DNA of 54,166 bases from Actinobacillus sp. Lineage in GTDB: Bacteria; Pseudomonadota; Gammaproteobacteria; Enterobacterales; Pasteurellaceae. Of this stretch, positions 9,513 through 18,646 are shown piece after piece. The notes beneath the pieces were generated by a model that was given only the letters and a program-made list of their open reading frames with translations, had not been told where the DNA came from and did no database searches. Position 1 is the first letter of the stretch; each line of letters opens with the position of its first letter. Made by a program: the position numbers and the translations under genes. The stretch lies in the NCBI GenBank assembly GCA_020026155.1, contig JAHHQX010000012.1:1-54166 (forward strand), read 5' to 3'.

Positions 9513-10268
9513 TTTGTTTTCTTGGATCTTAGCTACCACAGCTGTCACCCAATTTTGGGGCAAATGGCGTGCTAAAAACACAGCAATTTTATTTAATATA
9601 CCTGGAATCACAATTTCTTTATGATTACTTAAAAGTGCTTGTGCCACTTCATCTGCGGATTGATTTTTAAAACGATGGAAAAGTTTGGAATCTTCTAACT
9701 GGCTGGCTTTTTCAAACTGCGTGGCTGTTGGACCTGGCGCCAATAATCGAACTTGAATATTGGTATGACGCAATTCATATGCCAATGCTTCGGTAAAAGA
9801 GGTCACAAAAGCTTTGGTCGCATAATAGACACTCATTTTAGGTCCCGGCATGAAACTCGCTACGGAAGATACATTAATGATCTCTCCGCAATTTTTCGCC
9901 TGCATATCGGGTAAGAACAATTTAGTTAATGCAACTAAACTACTAATATTCAGCTGAATCATGGCTAATTCTTTATCTAAATCTGTTTCACTAAAATCGC
10001 CAAATAATCCTACGCCGGCATTATTAATTAAGCACTCAACGAAAAGACCTTTTTCTTTCACAAATTTAAAAATTTGCAGAGGATTGTTAGCGTGAGAAAG
10101 ATCGGCTTGAAAAATTTCGCATTGTGGATATTTTTGTTGGAATGCGCGTAACTCATCAAATCGACGAGCAACAAGAATAAGTTTCACTCCCTGGCGTGCA
10201 AGGCGCTCCGCTAAAGCCAACCCGATACCTGACGTTGCTCCTGTAATCAATGTATAGCCTTTTTCCAT
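9510..10268 (-). CDS. Short-chain dehydrogenase/reductase, substrate unknown
   Basis: NAD(P)-dependent oxidoreductase of the classical SDR family, 252 residues from the ATG at 10268. That start is preferred because GAGG lies six bases before it; an in-frame ATG five codons upstream lacks a site. The cofactor motif TGATSGIGLA is near the N-terminus, NNAGVG near residue 85, and the catalytic Ser and YxxxK are in VSSVASFMPGPKMSVYYATK. A hydrophobic C-terminal stretch could make it membrane-associated. It lies downstream of ftsN with a dispersed repeat between them. The sequence does not reveal the substrate. Confidence 0.8.
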   Translation of the reverse strand: MEKGYTLITGATSGIGLALAERLARQGVKLILVARRFDELRAFQQKYPQCEIFQADLSHANNPLQIFKFVKEKGLFVECLINNAGVGLFGDFSETDLDKELAMIQLNISSLVALTKLFLPDMQAKNCGEIINVSSVASFMPGPKMSVYYATKAFVTSFTEALAYELRHTNIQVRLLAPGPTATQFEKASQLEDSKLFHRFKNQSADEVAQALLSNHKEIVIPGILNKIAVFLARHLPQNWVTAVVAKIQENK

Positions 10269-10298
10269 TTTTATCCTCGCCAATGAAATTAAAATAAC

Positions 10299-10342
10299 TA
10301 CGCCCCAATTTTCCGAAAATTTTATGGAAAATCGAGGCGTAA
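10299..10342. repeat. Dispersed palindromic repeat, copy B (after ftsN)
   Basis: ACGCCCCAATTTTCC ... GGAAAATCGAGGCGT forms a hairpin of about 15 bp. In the plus-strand RNA two positions are mismatched (C-A and A-C); in the minus-strand RNA both become G-U pairs. It follows ftsN on the minus strand. Confidence 0.85.
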
Positions 10343-10368
10343 TAATGAACTTACCTTAATGTAAACAT

Positions 10369-11100
10369 TTACATGCCGAGAACGAAACAATCTACTTGAG
10401 AATGAATACGATCTCGCACTTTTTGTGCCTGATCACGACTTCCAATCGGTCCTACAAAAATACGATACCAATTTCCACCACGCTTAATATGTGCAGTTAC
10501 ACCAAGCATTGCCAATTTTGCACGGCGACTTTCAGCTTGAGCGGCTTGATCGAATGCACCACATTGCAAACCAAAATTACCACTGCCCACATTTGTTACC
10601 ACTGAGGCTGCGCGAGTAGGAGCCTCTGTGCGTTGTGTTGGACGCGTAGCATCTGTGTTACTACCAAGGACTGACCATAAACTTTGTGATTTTCCAGCAG
10701 GTTTTTCTGCTTTTTTTGGACGATTTTCTGGCGTCAGCGTGGTAACTGGCGCACTCGTTGTCTTAGGTGCAACATGAGCCGTCGGAGTCGTAACAGGCTT
10801 ATCATCAACAAATCCATTATCTTGCGTACTCACCGCAGCAGGGGGTAATGTATTGATCGTTCTTGTTTCTAATGCTTTGATATAGCTCCATTTTTCCTCT
10901 GGGGGAGGTGGCAATGGTGCTTGTTGTTGTGGTTTTTTAATTTCCACTTTCTCCACTTGCGGCGTACTGGATTTTAGGAAATAAAGCCCTGCCCCTACCA
11001 CTAAAACGATAAGTACAACTAAACCCCAGATTACACTAGGATTTTTGGTCGTATTCTTTTTCTTTGATTTTGTTGTTCGTGTGGACTTTTTCTTTGCCAT
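10369..11100 (-). CDS. ftsN: Cell division protein FtsN
   Basis: Late divisome protein that triggers septal peptidoglycan synthesis and binds denuded glycan strands. It has 243 residues. A basic cytoplasmic tail (MAKKKSTRTTKSKKK) is followed by one membrane segment at about residues 22-45, a long Pro/Thr/Lys-rich periplasmic linker, and a C-terminal SPOR domain from about residue 170 (FGLQCGAFDQAAQAESRRAK ... RIFVGPIGSRDQAQKVRDRI). It sits 88 bases downstream of priA and is probably cotranscribed. The linker is variable, so identity rests on architecture and the SPOR domain. Confidence 0.9.
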   Translation of the reverse strand: MAKKKSTRTTKSKKKNTTKNPSVIWGLVVLIVLVVGAGLYFLKSSTPQVEKVEIKKPQQQAPLPPPPEEKWSYIKALETRTINTLPPAAVSTQDNGFVDDKPVTTPTAHVAPKTTSAPVTTLTPENRPKKAEKPAGKSQSLWSVLGSNTDATRPTQRTEAPTRAASVVTNVGSGNFGLQCGAFDQAAQAESRRAKLAMLGVTAHIKRGGNWYRIFVGPIGSRDQAQKVRDRIHSQVDCFVLGM

Positions 11101-11188
11101 CTCTTACTCTTTCAATAAATTCCGATAATTTTTTAATTCTACTTAAAAAAATTTTTGCTTGCTAGCCTAACTTGTTATTTTTTAAACA

Positions 11189-13378
11189 TTAGCTGAAATC
11201 TTGCGGATCAACATCTAAATGCCAACGTACTTTATGCGTCATAAATTGATTATGAGGAAAACGTTGCAGAACATTTTGTAAATATGCACGCTGTGGATGC
11301 TGTAACAGCAATTGCCACCGATATTGCCCAGCCTTTTTGCTCATTGGCGCAGGCATCGGGGGTAAAACTTGTAATCCAGGTATATTTTGTTGCTGAAAAA
11401 AGGTAGCGATAGATTCCAATAATTTTTGTGCCTCCTCGCTATCTCGGCTTTGCGCTCTAAATAGAGCTTGTGCCATATAAGGCGGAAGCCCCACCGCATG
11501 ACGTTGTTTTAACGCTATTTGCGAAAATTCTTCATATCCTCGCTTTAACAATGTTTGAAGCAAAGGATGATCTACAAAATGCGTTTGTAATACCACTTCC
11601 CCTGCTTTTTCGGCACGCCCCGCACGCCCCGCAACTTGAACATAAAGCTGAGCTAATTGTTCCTCCGCTCGAAAATCGACAGAGAACAAGGCGCCATCAA
11701 TATCTAATAAAGCAACCAACGTCACTTCTGGGAAGTGGTGTCCTTTGGCCAACATCTGGGTACCAATCAAAATTTGACTTTGCCCTTGTTTAATTAAATT
11801 TAACCGAGATTCTAATTGCCCTTTTCGCGCTGTGCTATCTCGATCAATACGTGTAATCGGTGTATCTGGGAAAAGCTTCTGTAAATTTTCTTCCAACTGC
11901 TCTGTTCCCATGCCAGTTGGAATCAAATAGGTTGAGCCGCATTCTTCGCATTGCATCGGAATAGGCTTCTGATTACCACAATGATGACAACGTAAAACAC
12001 GTTGTTTTTGATGATAAGTCATTGGTTTTTCACAATGTTTACATTCTGCAATCCAACCACACTCATGGCAAAGAATAATTGGTGAAAACCCACGGCGATT
12101 TAAAAACAATAACACCTGATTTCCAGCATCTAAATGCGCTTTAATTTTATTAATTAAGGCGTCCGATAGCCCTTGTTGCACCCGTTGCTTTTTCATATCA
12201 ATGACAAAATGGTGCAATGCCGTCCCTTTTCCTGCCCGTTTTTTTAATGTTAAACGACGATACTTGCCCACTTCCACATTATTTAGCGTTTCTAAACTCG
12301 GTGTAGCCGATCCAAGTAGAATGGGAATATCTAAAATTTTGGCATACATCACAGCTAAATCTCGCCCGTGATAGCGCCATCCATCTTGCTGTTTAAAAGA
12401 GCGGTCATGTTCTTCGTCAATGATGATGCCACCTAAATCTTTAAATGGGCTCAATAAAGCAGAACGTGTACCAATTAAAATGGCGGTTTGTCCCGTTCGG
12501 ACGCGTTGCCATACATTTAAACGCTCCGTATCATTAATATTTGAATGAACAACATCAATCGCTACATTAAATCGCGCTTTAAAACGTTGCACAGTTTGGG
12601 GAGTTAAACCAATTTCTGGTACCAGTACTAACACTTGTTTACCACGCTCGAGAAGGGCTGCGATATATTGCAAATAAATTTCCGTTTTCCCAGACCCAGT
12701 CACGCCTTCCAGCAACCATGGTTGAAAGGTAAATTGTTTTTCAAGTAAACCTAATGCTATAGCTTGCTCCGTGTTTAAACGCAACACATTTTCCTGTCGT
12801 ACAATTGGTAATCCTCCAAGTTTTTCCTGCCAAGATTGCGTATCTTCTTGAATAATTTCTTCTTGGATAAAACCTTTTTGATATAACTGCGACCAGACAG
12901 CGGTACTAATTTCATTATTCCCTTTCTCTTGGGGTTGTGTTTGACAAAGTGAAAGTGCTTCTCGCTGCTTACGTGCGGTTTTTAATTTATTTTCCGTAAG
13001 TGCAGTTTCCCCTTCCGATGTGATGGTCCAAAAGGTTTTTTCATTAGTTGGTAAAGGGTTAGGTTGGCGTAATTTGACAGGAAGTGCATTATTCAATACT
13101 TCTCCCCACGGCGTTTGGTAGTAATTTGCTCCCCATTTTAAAAGCGCCCATAGTGGCTCAGGAAATAAATTCTCATGATCTAATGCTTGGAGAATTTCTT
13201 TTAGCTGTTCCTCGGGAATATCTGTAGTTTCAGGGAAATCAACCACTATCCCTACTAATTTATGCGAGCCAAATGGCACGAAAACCCGCGCGCCAACCAC
13301 GAGATCCATATCATCGTCATACAGATAATCAAACTCACAAAATAAGGGGACAGGCAATGCCACTCGAACTAACGCCAT
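11189..13378 (-). CDS. priA: Primosomal replication protein N', helicase PriA
   Basis: 3'-5' superfamily 2 DNA helicase that restarts stalled replication forks by loading the primosome. It has 729 residues, full length. Walker A GVTGSGKTEIYLQ is near residue 225, the DEEH box is in IIDEEHDRSFKQ, and eight zinc-binding cysteines occur as CHECGWIAECKHC and CHHCG...CEECGS around residues 440-480. The N-terminal DNA-binding domain begins MALVRVALPVPLF. It heads a likely priA-ftsN unit. A dispersed repeat separates it from fruA upstream. Confidence 0.96.
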   Translation of the reverse strand: MALVRVALPVPLFCEFDYLYDDDMDLVVGARVFVPFGSHKLVGIVVDFPETTDIPEEQLKEILQALDHENLFPEPLWALLKWGANYYQTPWGEVLNNALPVKLRQPNPLPTNEKTFWTITSEGETALTENKLKTARKQREALSLCQTQPQEKGNNEISTAVWSQLYQKGFIQEEIIQEDTQSWQEKLGGLPIVRQENVLRLNTEQAIALGLLEKQFTFQPWLLEGVTGSGKTEIYLQYIAALLERGKQVLVLVPEIGLTPQTVQRFKARFNVAIDVVHSNINDTERLNVWQRVRTGQTAILIGTRSALLSPFKDLGGIIIDEEHDRSFKQQDGWRYHGRDLAVMYAKILDIPILLGSATPSLETLNNVEVGKYRRLTLKKRAGKGTALHHFVIDMKKQRVQQGLSDALINKIKAHLDAGNQVLLFLNRRGFSPIILCHECGWIAECKHCEKPMTYHQKQRVLRCHHCGNQKPIPMQCEECGSTYLIPTGMGTEQLEENLQKLFPDTPITRIDRDSTARKGQLESRLNLIKQGQSQILIGTQMLAKGHHFPEVTLVALLDIDGALFSVDFRAEEQLAQLYVQVAGRAGRAEKAGEVVLQTHFVDHPLLQTLLKRGYEEFSQIALKQRHAVGLPPYMAQALFRAQSRDSEEAQKLLESIATFFQQQNIPGLQVLPPMPAPMSKKAGQYRWQLLLQHPQRAYLQNVLQRFPHNQFMTHKVRWHLDVDPQDFS

Positions 13379-13464
13379 ACGTTTTCCTAATCAAACTTAG
13401 TAAAAGTTCTATTTTAGCAAATTTTTGTAAAACGAGAATTTTATCCAAATTTAAAAAAGGAAAA

Positions 13465-13518
13465 CACGCCCCAATTTTCGTGAAAAATTACATAAATTTT
13501 TTGGAAAATCGGGGCGTG
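13465..13518. repeat. Dispersed palindromic repeat, copy C (after fruA)
   Basis: CACGCCCCAATTTTCG ... GGAAAATCGGGGCGTG, 54 bases, directly downstream of fruA on the minus strand. The only mismatch in the outer stem is A-C as plus-strand RNA and G-U as minus-strand RNA. It probably ends the fru operon before priA. Confidence 0.88.
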
Positions 13519-13529
13519 ATGGACTAAAA

Positions 13530-15200
13530 CTAAATAGTTGCCATCGCTTTTGGTCGGATAATGGCGTAAATCACACCCGTTACGATGCTACCAATTGCAA
13601 TTACACCAAGATATAAAAGCGGTTGCGATACAAAAGGAATAACAAAGAGCCCACCGTGCGGTGCTTGTAAGGTGATACCAAATACCATGGACAATGCACC
13701 TGCAGTTGCCCCACCAAGAATAGCACTGATGATCACTCGAATAGGATCAGCCGCGACAAATGGCAATGCACCTTCTGAGATAAAACATAATCCAAGCACA
13801 AAGGCGGCATTTCCTGCATCATGTTCATTTTGCTCAAATTTTTTGCGAGCAAGCCATGTCGCAATCGCCATACCAATCGGCGGAACCATCCCCGCTGCCA
13901 TCGCCGCGGCCATTGGCGTGTACACACCTGAGGTTAAAAGCCCAACTGAGAAAGTATAGGCCGCTTTATTCACAGGACCGCCCATATCTACGCACATCAT
14001 TGCGCCAATGATTAATCCCAATACCACCGCATTTACGCTATTTAACGTAGTAAGCCAGTGTTTAAGCGATTCCATGATACTGGCGACAGGAGGATTGATA
14101 AGATAAACCATTAATAAGCCGACAATAAGCGTGCCTAAAAATGGTAAAATTAAAATTGGTTTAAGGGAGGCAAAACTTGCTGGCAACTGGATAGCCTTAT
14201 TCAGCCATTTCACAGTGTAACCTGCAAGGAAACCAGCCACGATACCGCCTAAAATCCCTGCCCCTCCCGTAGTGGCAAGCATCCCGCCGATTAAACCGAC
14301 GGCAAGCCCTGGACGATCCGCAATCGAGTAGGCAACATACGCAGCAAATACTGCAATCATTAAATGGAATGCAGCGCCACCACCGATATCCATTAATGCT
14401 TTTGGTAAACCACCCGCAATATTGGGATCTTTAAAGGCATCAAATCCAAACATAAAGGAGATGGCAATGAGTAACCCTCCTGCAACTACCACCGGCAACA
14501 TATAAGACACGCCAGTCATCAAGTCTTTGTAAATTCCAGTATGTAATTTTTTAGATTCAGGTTTAGTAATTTGTTGGGTTTCGCCGCCAGCAGTTTCATA
14601 TGGTTTAGCTTCTTGCCATGCTTTTCTAAATTCATCAGCAGTATGTTTTAATGCGGCACCTGTACTGGTTTTATATAAAGGTTTACCTCGGAATTTATCT
14701 AAATCTACATCAATATCTGCAGCCACAAAAATTAAATCGGCACGTTTAATGTCTTCAGGTGTAACTGCATCGTTGGTGCCAATTTGTCCTCGTGTTTCTA
14801 CCTTAATTTGCCAGCCTTGGCTTTCTGCATAACGCTCTATCGCTTCTGCCGACATAAAAGTATGTGCCACTCCCGTTGGTCAAGCGGTCACCGCAATCAC
14901 AAATTTTTCTTTTTCTGGAGGAGAATTTTCTTTGGCTTGTGAATTTAATGTATCTGAAAAAGTTTGAATCGCTTGCCACGCTTTTTGAGGATCGTTAAAA
15001 GCGCTTTGCAAATCTAAAATGCCTCCAATTTTTCCGTGTGCTTTAGCGGGAATATGATTATCAAATAAAACTACAACATCAGACTGCTCGATAGGGACGA
15101 TGGTATTCCCTGCTGCAATTAAAACAGGCTGTAAACGTGCATTGAGTAAGGCAATGCGTCCTTCTCCTAAATAGGAGGGATAATAAAGTGCAATTTTCAT
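13530..15200 (-). CDS. fruA: PTS fructose-specific EIIBC component, interrupted by in-frame TGA at the catalytic Cys
   Basis: Imports fructose across the inner membrane and phosphorylates it to fructose 1-phosphate. Reading from the ATG at 15200 gives an N-terminal EIIB'-like domain (about 1-85), a linker, then VIAVTA-stop-PTGVAHTFM. E. coli FruA has VAVTACPTGVAHTFM, so TGA (14882-14880) replaces exactly the phosphorylated cysteine. The frame stays open on both sides; with the stop read through the protein is 556 residues (E. coli 563), with an intact EIIC region (FISEGALPFVA, MGGPVNKAA). The downstream half has only GTG/ATG codons without a ribosome binding site. Possible explanations are a recent nonsense mutation, a base error, or selenocysteine recoding. 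It is third in fruBKA, nine bases after fruK. Confidence 0.9.
14880..14882 (-). other. In-frame TGA replacing the EIIB phosphocysteine codon
   Basis: The stop lies in the motif A-stop-PTG where the family has ACPTG. One substitution (TGC or TGT to TGA) explains it. The RNA just downstream forms only a short hairpin, ACATA-CTTT-TATGT (14865-14852), whose loop starts 20 bases after the stop and has no G, so it is a poor match to known bacterial SECIS elements. Confidence 0.9.
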
Positions 15201-15209
15201 AGTATGACC

Positions 15210-16157
15210 CTAATAATTTAATAAAAAATGAGAAGATTGAACAAGCGGCAAACGATCTTTGACATCCTCTGGTTGCCAATCAATTCCTGATGATTCGACA
15301 ACTAGGGTTGCAATGACGACCGCATGTTTTAATGCAACATCAATATCTTCATGTTTATCTAAAAAGAAAGTAATAAAGCTCGCAAGCAAACTATCCCCTG
15401 CTCCCGTCGTACTAACTACCTTTCTACATGGTAAAACAGCGTGATAAATTTCATCATTATGGCGGCTGATCAAATAAGCGCCTTTGTCACCGCTAGATAA
15501 CAGAACATATTGGGTATATTCTTGGCATAGTTCTTTCGCAAGTCGGCATTGATCCTTGATGGTGGTGAGCTTGGTATTCCCTGCCAATACTTGTAATTCT
15601 TCAGAATTCGGCTTAATTAGAATAGGTTTAGCGGTTATCGCCAATTTTAGAGCAGATTTACTCGTATCTAAGACCCAATGCACACCTTGTTGGGTAAGCT
15701 GATGACACCATTGTGTAAACATCTCTGCCGAAATTCCTTGTGGTAGCGAGCCACAAATCAAAACGCAATCAAACCTTTCATGCCAATCTTGGCTCCGGTC
15801 GCAAAATAACGCCCATTGTTCGGGAGAAACATAAAATCCAGTAAAATTAAGATCCGTTGTGTCATCATTACTCGTAATTTTTATGTTTGTTCTAGTTTGC
15901 CCATCGATATAGATGAACTCATCATTAATTTGTTCTTCTTGAAAAAGTTGTTGAAAAGCACCAACATTTTCCCAACCAAGAAAACCTGTCGCTGTTACGG
16001 GGACGCCTAATTTTCTTAGTACTTGTGCTACATTAATCCCTTTTCCCGCAGGGTGCTGGGATAATGTTTTTATGCTGTTGACATCGCCAATGCGTAAAGT
16101 TTCCGTTTTACCAACTAAATCAATGGCTGGATTTAAGGTTACTGTTAAAAATCGCAT
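15210..16157 (-). CDS. fruK: 1-phosphofructokinase
   Basis: Phosphorylates fructose 1-phosphate to fructose 1,6-bisphosphate, linking PTS uptake to glycolysis. It is a PfkB-family sugar kinase of 315 residues with the N-terminal motif HPAGKGINVAQVLRKLG (substrate and ATP binding) and the C-terminal PfkB signature STTGAGDSLLASF with the catalytic aspartate. It starts one base after the fruB stop and is followed nine bases later by fruA, so the three are one operon. No anomaly is seen in this gene. Confidence 0.95.
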   Translation of the reverse strand: MRFLTVTLNPAIDLVGKTETLRIGDVNSIKTLSQHPAGKGINVAQVLRKLGVPVTATGFLGWENVGAFQQLFQEEQINDEFIYIDGQTRTNIKITSNDDTTDLNFTGFYVSPEQWALFCDRSQDWHERFDCVLICGSLPQGISAEMFTQWCHQLTQQGVHWVLDTSKSALKLAITAKPILIKPNSEELQVLAGNTKLTTIKDQCRLAKELCQEYTQYVLLSSGDKGAYLISRHNDEIYHAVLPCRKVVSTTGAGDSLLASFITFFLDKHEDIDVALKHAVVIATLVVESSGIDWQPEDVKDRLPLVQSSHFLLNY

Positions 16158-16158
16158 A

Positions 16159-17262
16159 TCACTCCCCTAATCCGTCATTAATAGCCGTTTCCAATGCTTG
16201 CAATGCTTCTTGTGCTTGTTCACCACTCGCTTTAATATGTAAATGCTGATTATGCTTTGTCCCTAACGTCAACACCTTCATAAGATTCTTACCATTCACA
16301 AATTCAGTTTGGTTATCTGGATTTGCAATCAAAATTTCACACGGGAATTGCTTCGCAATTTTTACCAATAAGGTTGCAGGTCTGGCGTGTAATCCTTGTG
16401 GATTTTTAATAAGGAATGTTCCTTCCACCATTTCTGTGTGGGGTTCTACTAGCGCTTCACCTTTGTATAATTTTTCTAAAATAGAAACAATTTCATTTTT
16501 ATCAGCGCATTGTAATTGTTGAAGAATAGTGGGTGTTAAGGCACATAATAATGAATTGAGTTGGTTATCTATCTGTGCCACCGTAATCAGCATTTTTCCA
16601 GTTTCACTTTTCGCAATGCTTATGCCATTTTCTACGTTACCAATCGCGCTATCATTTAAAAAGCAATTCTCACCCAAATACAGGGCTTGATGTGCCATTA
16701 CATCGCTTAAAAAGCGCTCATTACAATACCCTTGTTGTTGCAGATGACATACATTTTCAGCTGTTAAGGTAAGTAAATTATCGGTAGTTAAATGGGTAGT
16801 AATTAAGGCGGGAGTAATGAAGGGTTTAGCAGTTTTAAAATAATGAATAAAATCCGTGGGCGTTCGCGCTGAAATCAGATGTTGAATACGTTTTTCATCG
16901 CTTAGTAAGCCCGTTAATTGTCGCAATAATGTGAGATGTTCTTCAGATTTTGCAGCAATACCAATCACGATAAAAGCACTTTCGTTCGGTGCCCATTCAA
17001 CACCTTCTGGAAATTGAGCAATGACAACGCCTGTTTTCTTGACTAATGGACGACTTTCCAAGGTACCATGTGGAATCGCAATACCATTTCCTAAATAAGT
17101 ACAAGTCTGATTCTCTCGCGCAATCATAGCTTGTGCATATCCCGCCTCAACATAACCTAATTCTTGTAACTGTTTTGCGATCAGATCAATCGCCGCTTCC
17201 TTATCCTTTACAGTTTGTTGCAGGAGAATATTTTTACTTGAAATTTCAAACATTTTGTTCAT
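16159..17262 (-). CDS. fruB: PTS fructose-specific EIIA-HPr fusion (FPr / DTP)
   Basis: Phosphotransfer protein that passes phosphate from enzyme I through its HPr-like domain to its EIIA domain and on to FruA. It has 367 residues (E. coli 376). The order is EIIA (1 to about 145; phospho-His in YLGNGIAIPHGT near residue 65), a middle domain, and a C-terminal HPr domain from about 280 (phospho-His in NPQGLHARPATLLV). It is first in fruBKA. The upstream region carries a CRP site, a FruR-like site and a TATAAT -10 in a consistent arrangement. Confidence 0.95.
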   Translation of the reverse strand: MNKMFEISSKNILLQQTVKDKEAAIDLIAKQLQELGYVEAGYAQAMIARENQTCTYLGNGIAIPHGTLESRPLVKKTGVVIAQFPEGVEWAPNESAFIVIGIAAKSEEHLTLLRQLTGLLSDEKRIQHLISARTPTDFIHYFKTAKPFITPALITTHLTTDNLLTLTAENVCHLQQQGYCNERFLSDVMAHQALYLGENCFLNDSAIGNVENGISIAKSETGKMLITVAQIDNQLNSLLCALTPTILQQLQCADKNEIVSILEKLYKGEALVEPHTEMVEGTFLIKNPQGLHARPATLLVKIAKQFPCEILIANPDNQTEFVNGKNLMKVLTLGTKHNQHLHIKASGEQAQEALQALETAINDGLGE

Positions 17263-17290
17263 TTCCTCAATAAATTTATCAAATATAAAA

Positions 17291-17296
17291 ATTATA
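17291..17296 (-). promoter_or_regulatory. fruBKA -10 element
   Basis: TATAAT on the minus strand, giving a predicted start near 17284. The centre of the CRP site (17325.5) is then at -41.5, the standard class II activator position. Confidence 0.6.
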
Positions 17297-17303
17297 TTTA
17301 TTT

Positions 17304-17315
17304 TGAAACGATCAA
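17304..17315. promoter_or_regulatory. FruR/Cra-like operator of fruBKA
   Basis: TGAAACGATCAA is one base deletion away from the Cra operator form TGAAACGATTCA. It lies between the CRP site and the -10 of fruB, where a repressor would block RNA polymerase. Control by FruR relieved by fructose 1-phosphate is inferred; no fruR gene is in this window. Confidence 0.5.
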
Positions 17316-17336
17316 AAAGTGAGCTGTTTCACATTT
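17315..17336. promoter_or_regulatory. CRP (cAMP receptor protein) site of fruBKA
   Basis: GTGA-GCTGTT-TCACA at 17319-17333 with A/T-rich flanks (AAAA and TTT) matches the CRP consensus TGTGA-N6-TCACA at nine of ten core positions. It is centred 41.5 bp before the predicted start. Confidence 0.75.
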
Positions 17337-17362
17337 TCAATAATCTCTTGAAAAGAAACAAT

Positions 17363-17400
17363 AAAAAACCCGCCTCTTAGTAATACTAAAATGCGGGTTT
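17363..17400 (-). terminator. Terminator of the yeiH-family gene
   Basis: On the minus strand AAACCCGC (17400-17393) pairs with GCGGGTTT (17373-17366), followed by a T-run. It separates this gene from the fru promoter. Confidence 0.85.
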
Positions 17401-17420
17401 CATTATTGTTAATAAGTAAA

Positions 17421-18494
17421 TTAGTGGTTAATCAGTACGTTAATACCAGCACCACCAAGAATTAACCATGCGAAAAGAATAATACCAAGGATGAGCGGTT
17501 TAATCCCTGCATTTTTAATCGCACTGATATGTGTCGTTAACCCAAGTGCAAACATTGCCATAGTTAATAACAAGTTATCTAACCATACCATGCTTTTTAC
17601 GGTTTCTGCCCCAAATGGTACCCAAGTGTGAAGCGCAACAACACCAATAAAGATAAAGGCGAACCATGGAACTTGTACTTGACGTACTTTTTGTCCAAAA
17701 GTAATTTTTTCGCCATTTTCACCTTTTCCAACAAGGAAGAAGGATAAAATTAGCAAGAACGGTGCCAACATCATTACACGAATCATTTTAGTAATTACTG
17801 CAGTTCCTGCTGCGGCAGGGCTTACTGCATTACCCGCGACCACAACTTGCGCAACTTCGTGAATGGTTGAGCCTTCATAAATACCGTATTGGCTGTCGTT
17901 AAGCCATTGATGTAACCACCCCATATGATAGAACATCGGATAAATTAGCATTGCAGTCGTACCAAATACAACAACAGTAGCGACAGCAATAGTCACTTTA
18001 TAAGACTGTGCTTTTAATACAGGCTCAGTCGCAATAACTGCGGCTGCGCCACAAATACTTGAACCCGCACCAACAAGGATACTGGTTTCTTTATCCATTT
18101 TAAAAACTTTAATACCTAACCAACAGGCGAGTAAGAAAGTCGAAGACAGGGTTAAAATATCGGTTAAAATTGCAGCAATACCAACATTTTCTACTTGAGT
18201 AAAAGTAAGTTTGAACCCATATAACATAATTGCCAAGCGTAGTACTTGCCCTTTTGTGTAACCTACGCCAAGATTTAGAATACTGCCTGATTGTGGATAA
18301 ACAGTGTTTCCAAGCACAATCCCTAGCAAAATAGCAAGGGTTAGCGAAGATAAACCAAAGTTGTGTCCACCCGTCCAGTGCGGTAATTCAGCTACAAACC
18401 ACATAGAGAAAAGGCTTGCGAGTAAAGCGAAGACCAATCCAGATATGTGCGGGACTTTCGGGATATAAGCCAAAGCAGCTTGTTTTGTTTTCAT
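17421..18494 (-). CDS. YeiH/UPF0324 family inner-membrane protein, putative anion exporter
   Basis: 357 residues with about ten predicted membrane segments and a soluble N-terminal tail. It belongs to the UPF0324 (YeiH, TIGR00698) family, recognised by GLSSLTLAILLGIVLGNTVYP near residue 45, VGAGSSICGAAAVIATEPVL near 140, and EGSTIHEVAQVVVAG near 205. Relatives have been proposed to export sulfate or sulfonates, but the substrate is not established and nothing nearby indicates one. It is monocistronic with its own terminator and divergent from slyD. Confidence 0.82.
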   Translation of the reverse strand: MKTKQAALAYIPKVPHISGLVFALLASLFSMWFVAELPHWTGGHNFGLSSLTLAILLGIVLGNTVYPQSGSILNLGVGYTKGQVLRLAIMLYGFKLTFTQVENVGIAAILTDILTLSSTFLLACWLGIKVFKMDKETSILVGAGSSICGAAAVIATEPVLKAQSYKVTIAVATVVVFGTTAMLIYPMFYHMGWLHQWLNDSQYGIYEGSTIHEVAQVVVAGNAVSPAAAGTAVITKMIRVMMLAPFLLILSFFLVGKGENGEKITFGQKVRQVQVPWFAFIFIGVVALHTWVPFGAETVKSMVWLDNLLLTMAMFALGLTTHISAIKNAGIKPLILGIILFAWLILGGAGINVLINH

Positions 18495-18646
18495 GAAATA
18501 TTCCTATATAAATCTATAAGCGGGGCAAGTATACACTTTTTATCCGGGAAAATTTAACATTTTTTAAACATTTTATAAAAAAGGAAGAACAAACCCAGCA
18601 AGTTTGTTACAATACCTTGATTCTATTAGCAAACGTGAGGTAACAC

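Noticed and set aside
13530..14870. Separate downstream gene encoding a truncated EIIBC
   Set aside because: It has the same frame as the upstream part, no ribosome binding site before its GTG or ATG, and starts in the middle of the EIIB active-site loop. It is the second half of fruA.
14852..14879. SECIS element supporting selenocysteine in fruA
   Set aside because: By hand the best hairpin has five A/U-rich pairs and a CUUU loop without the conserved G. It is too weak to claim a SECIS, so recoding is kept only as a hypothesis.
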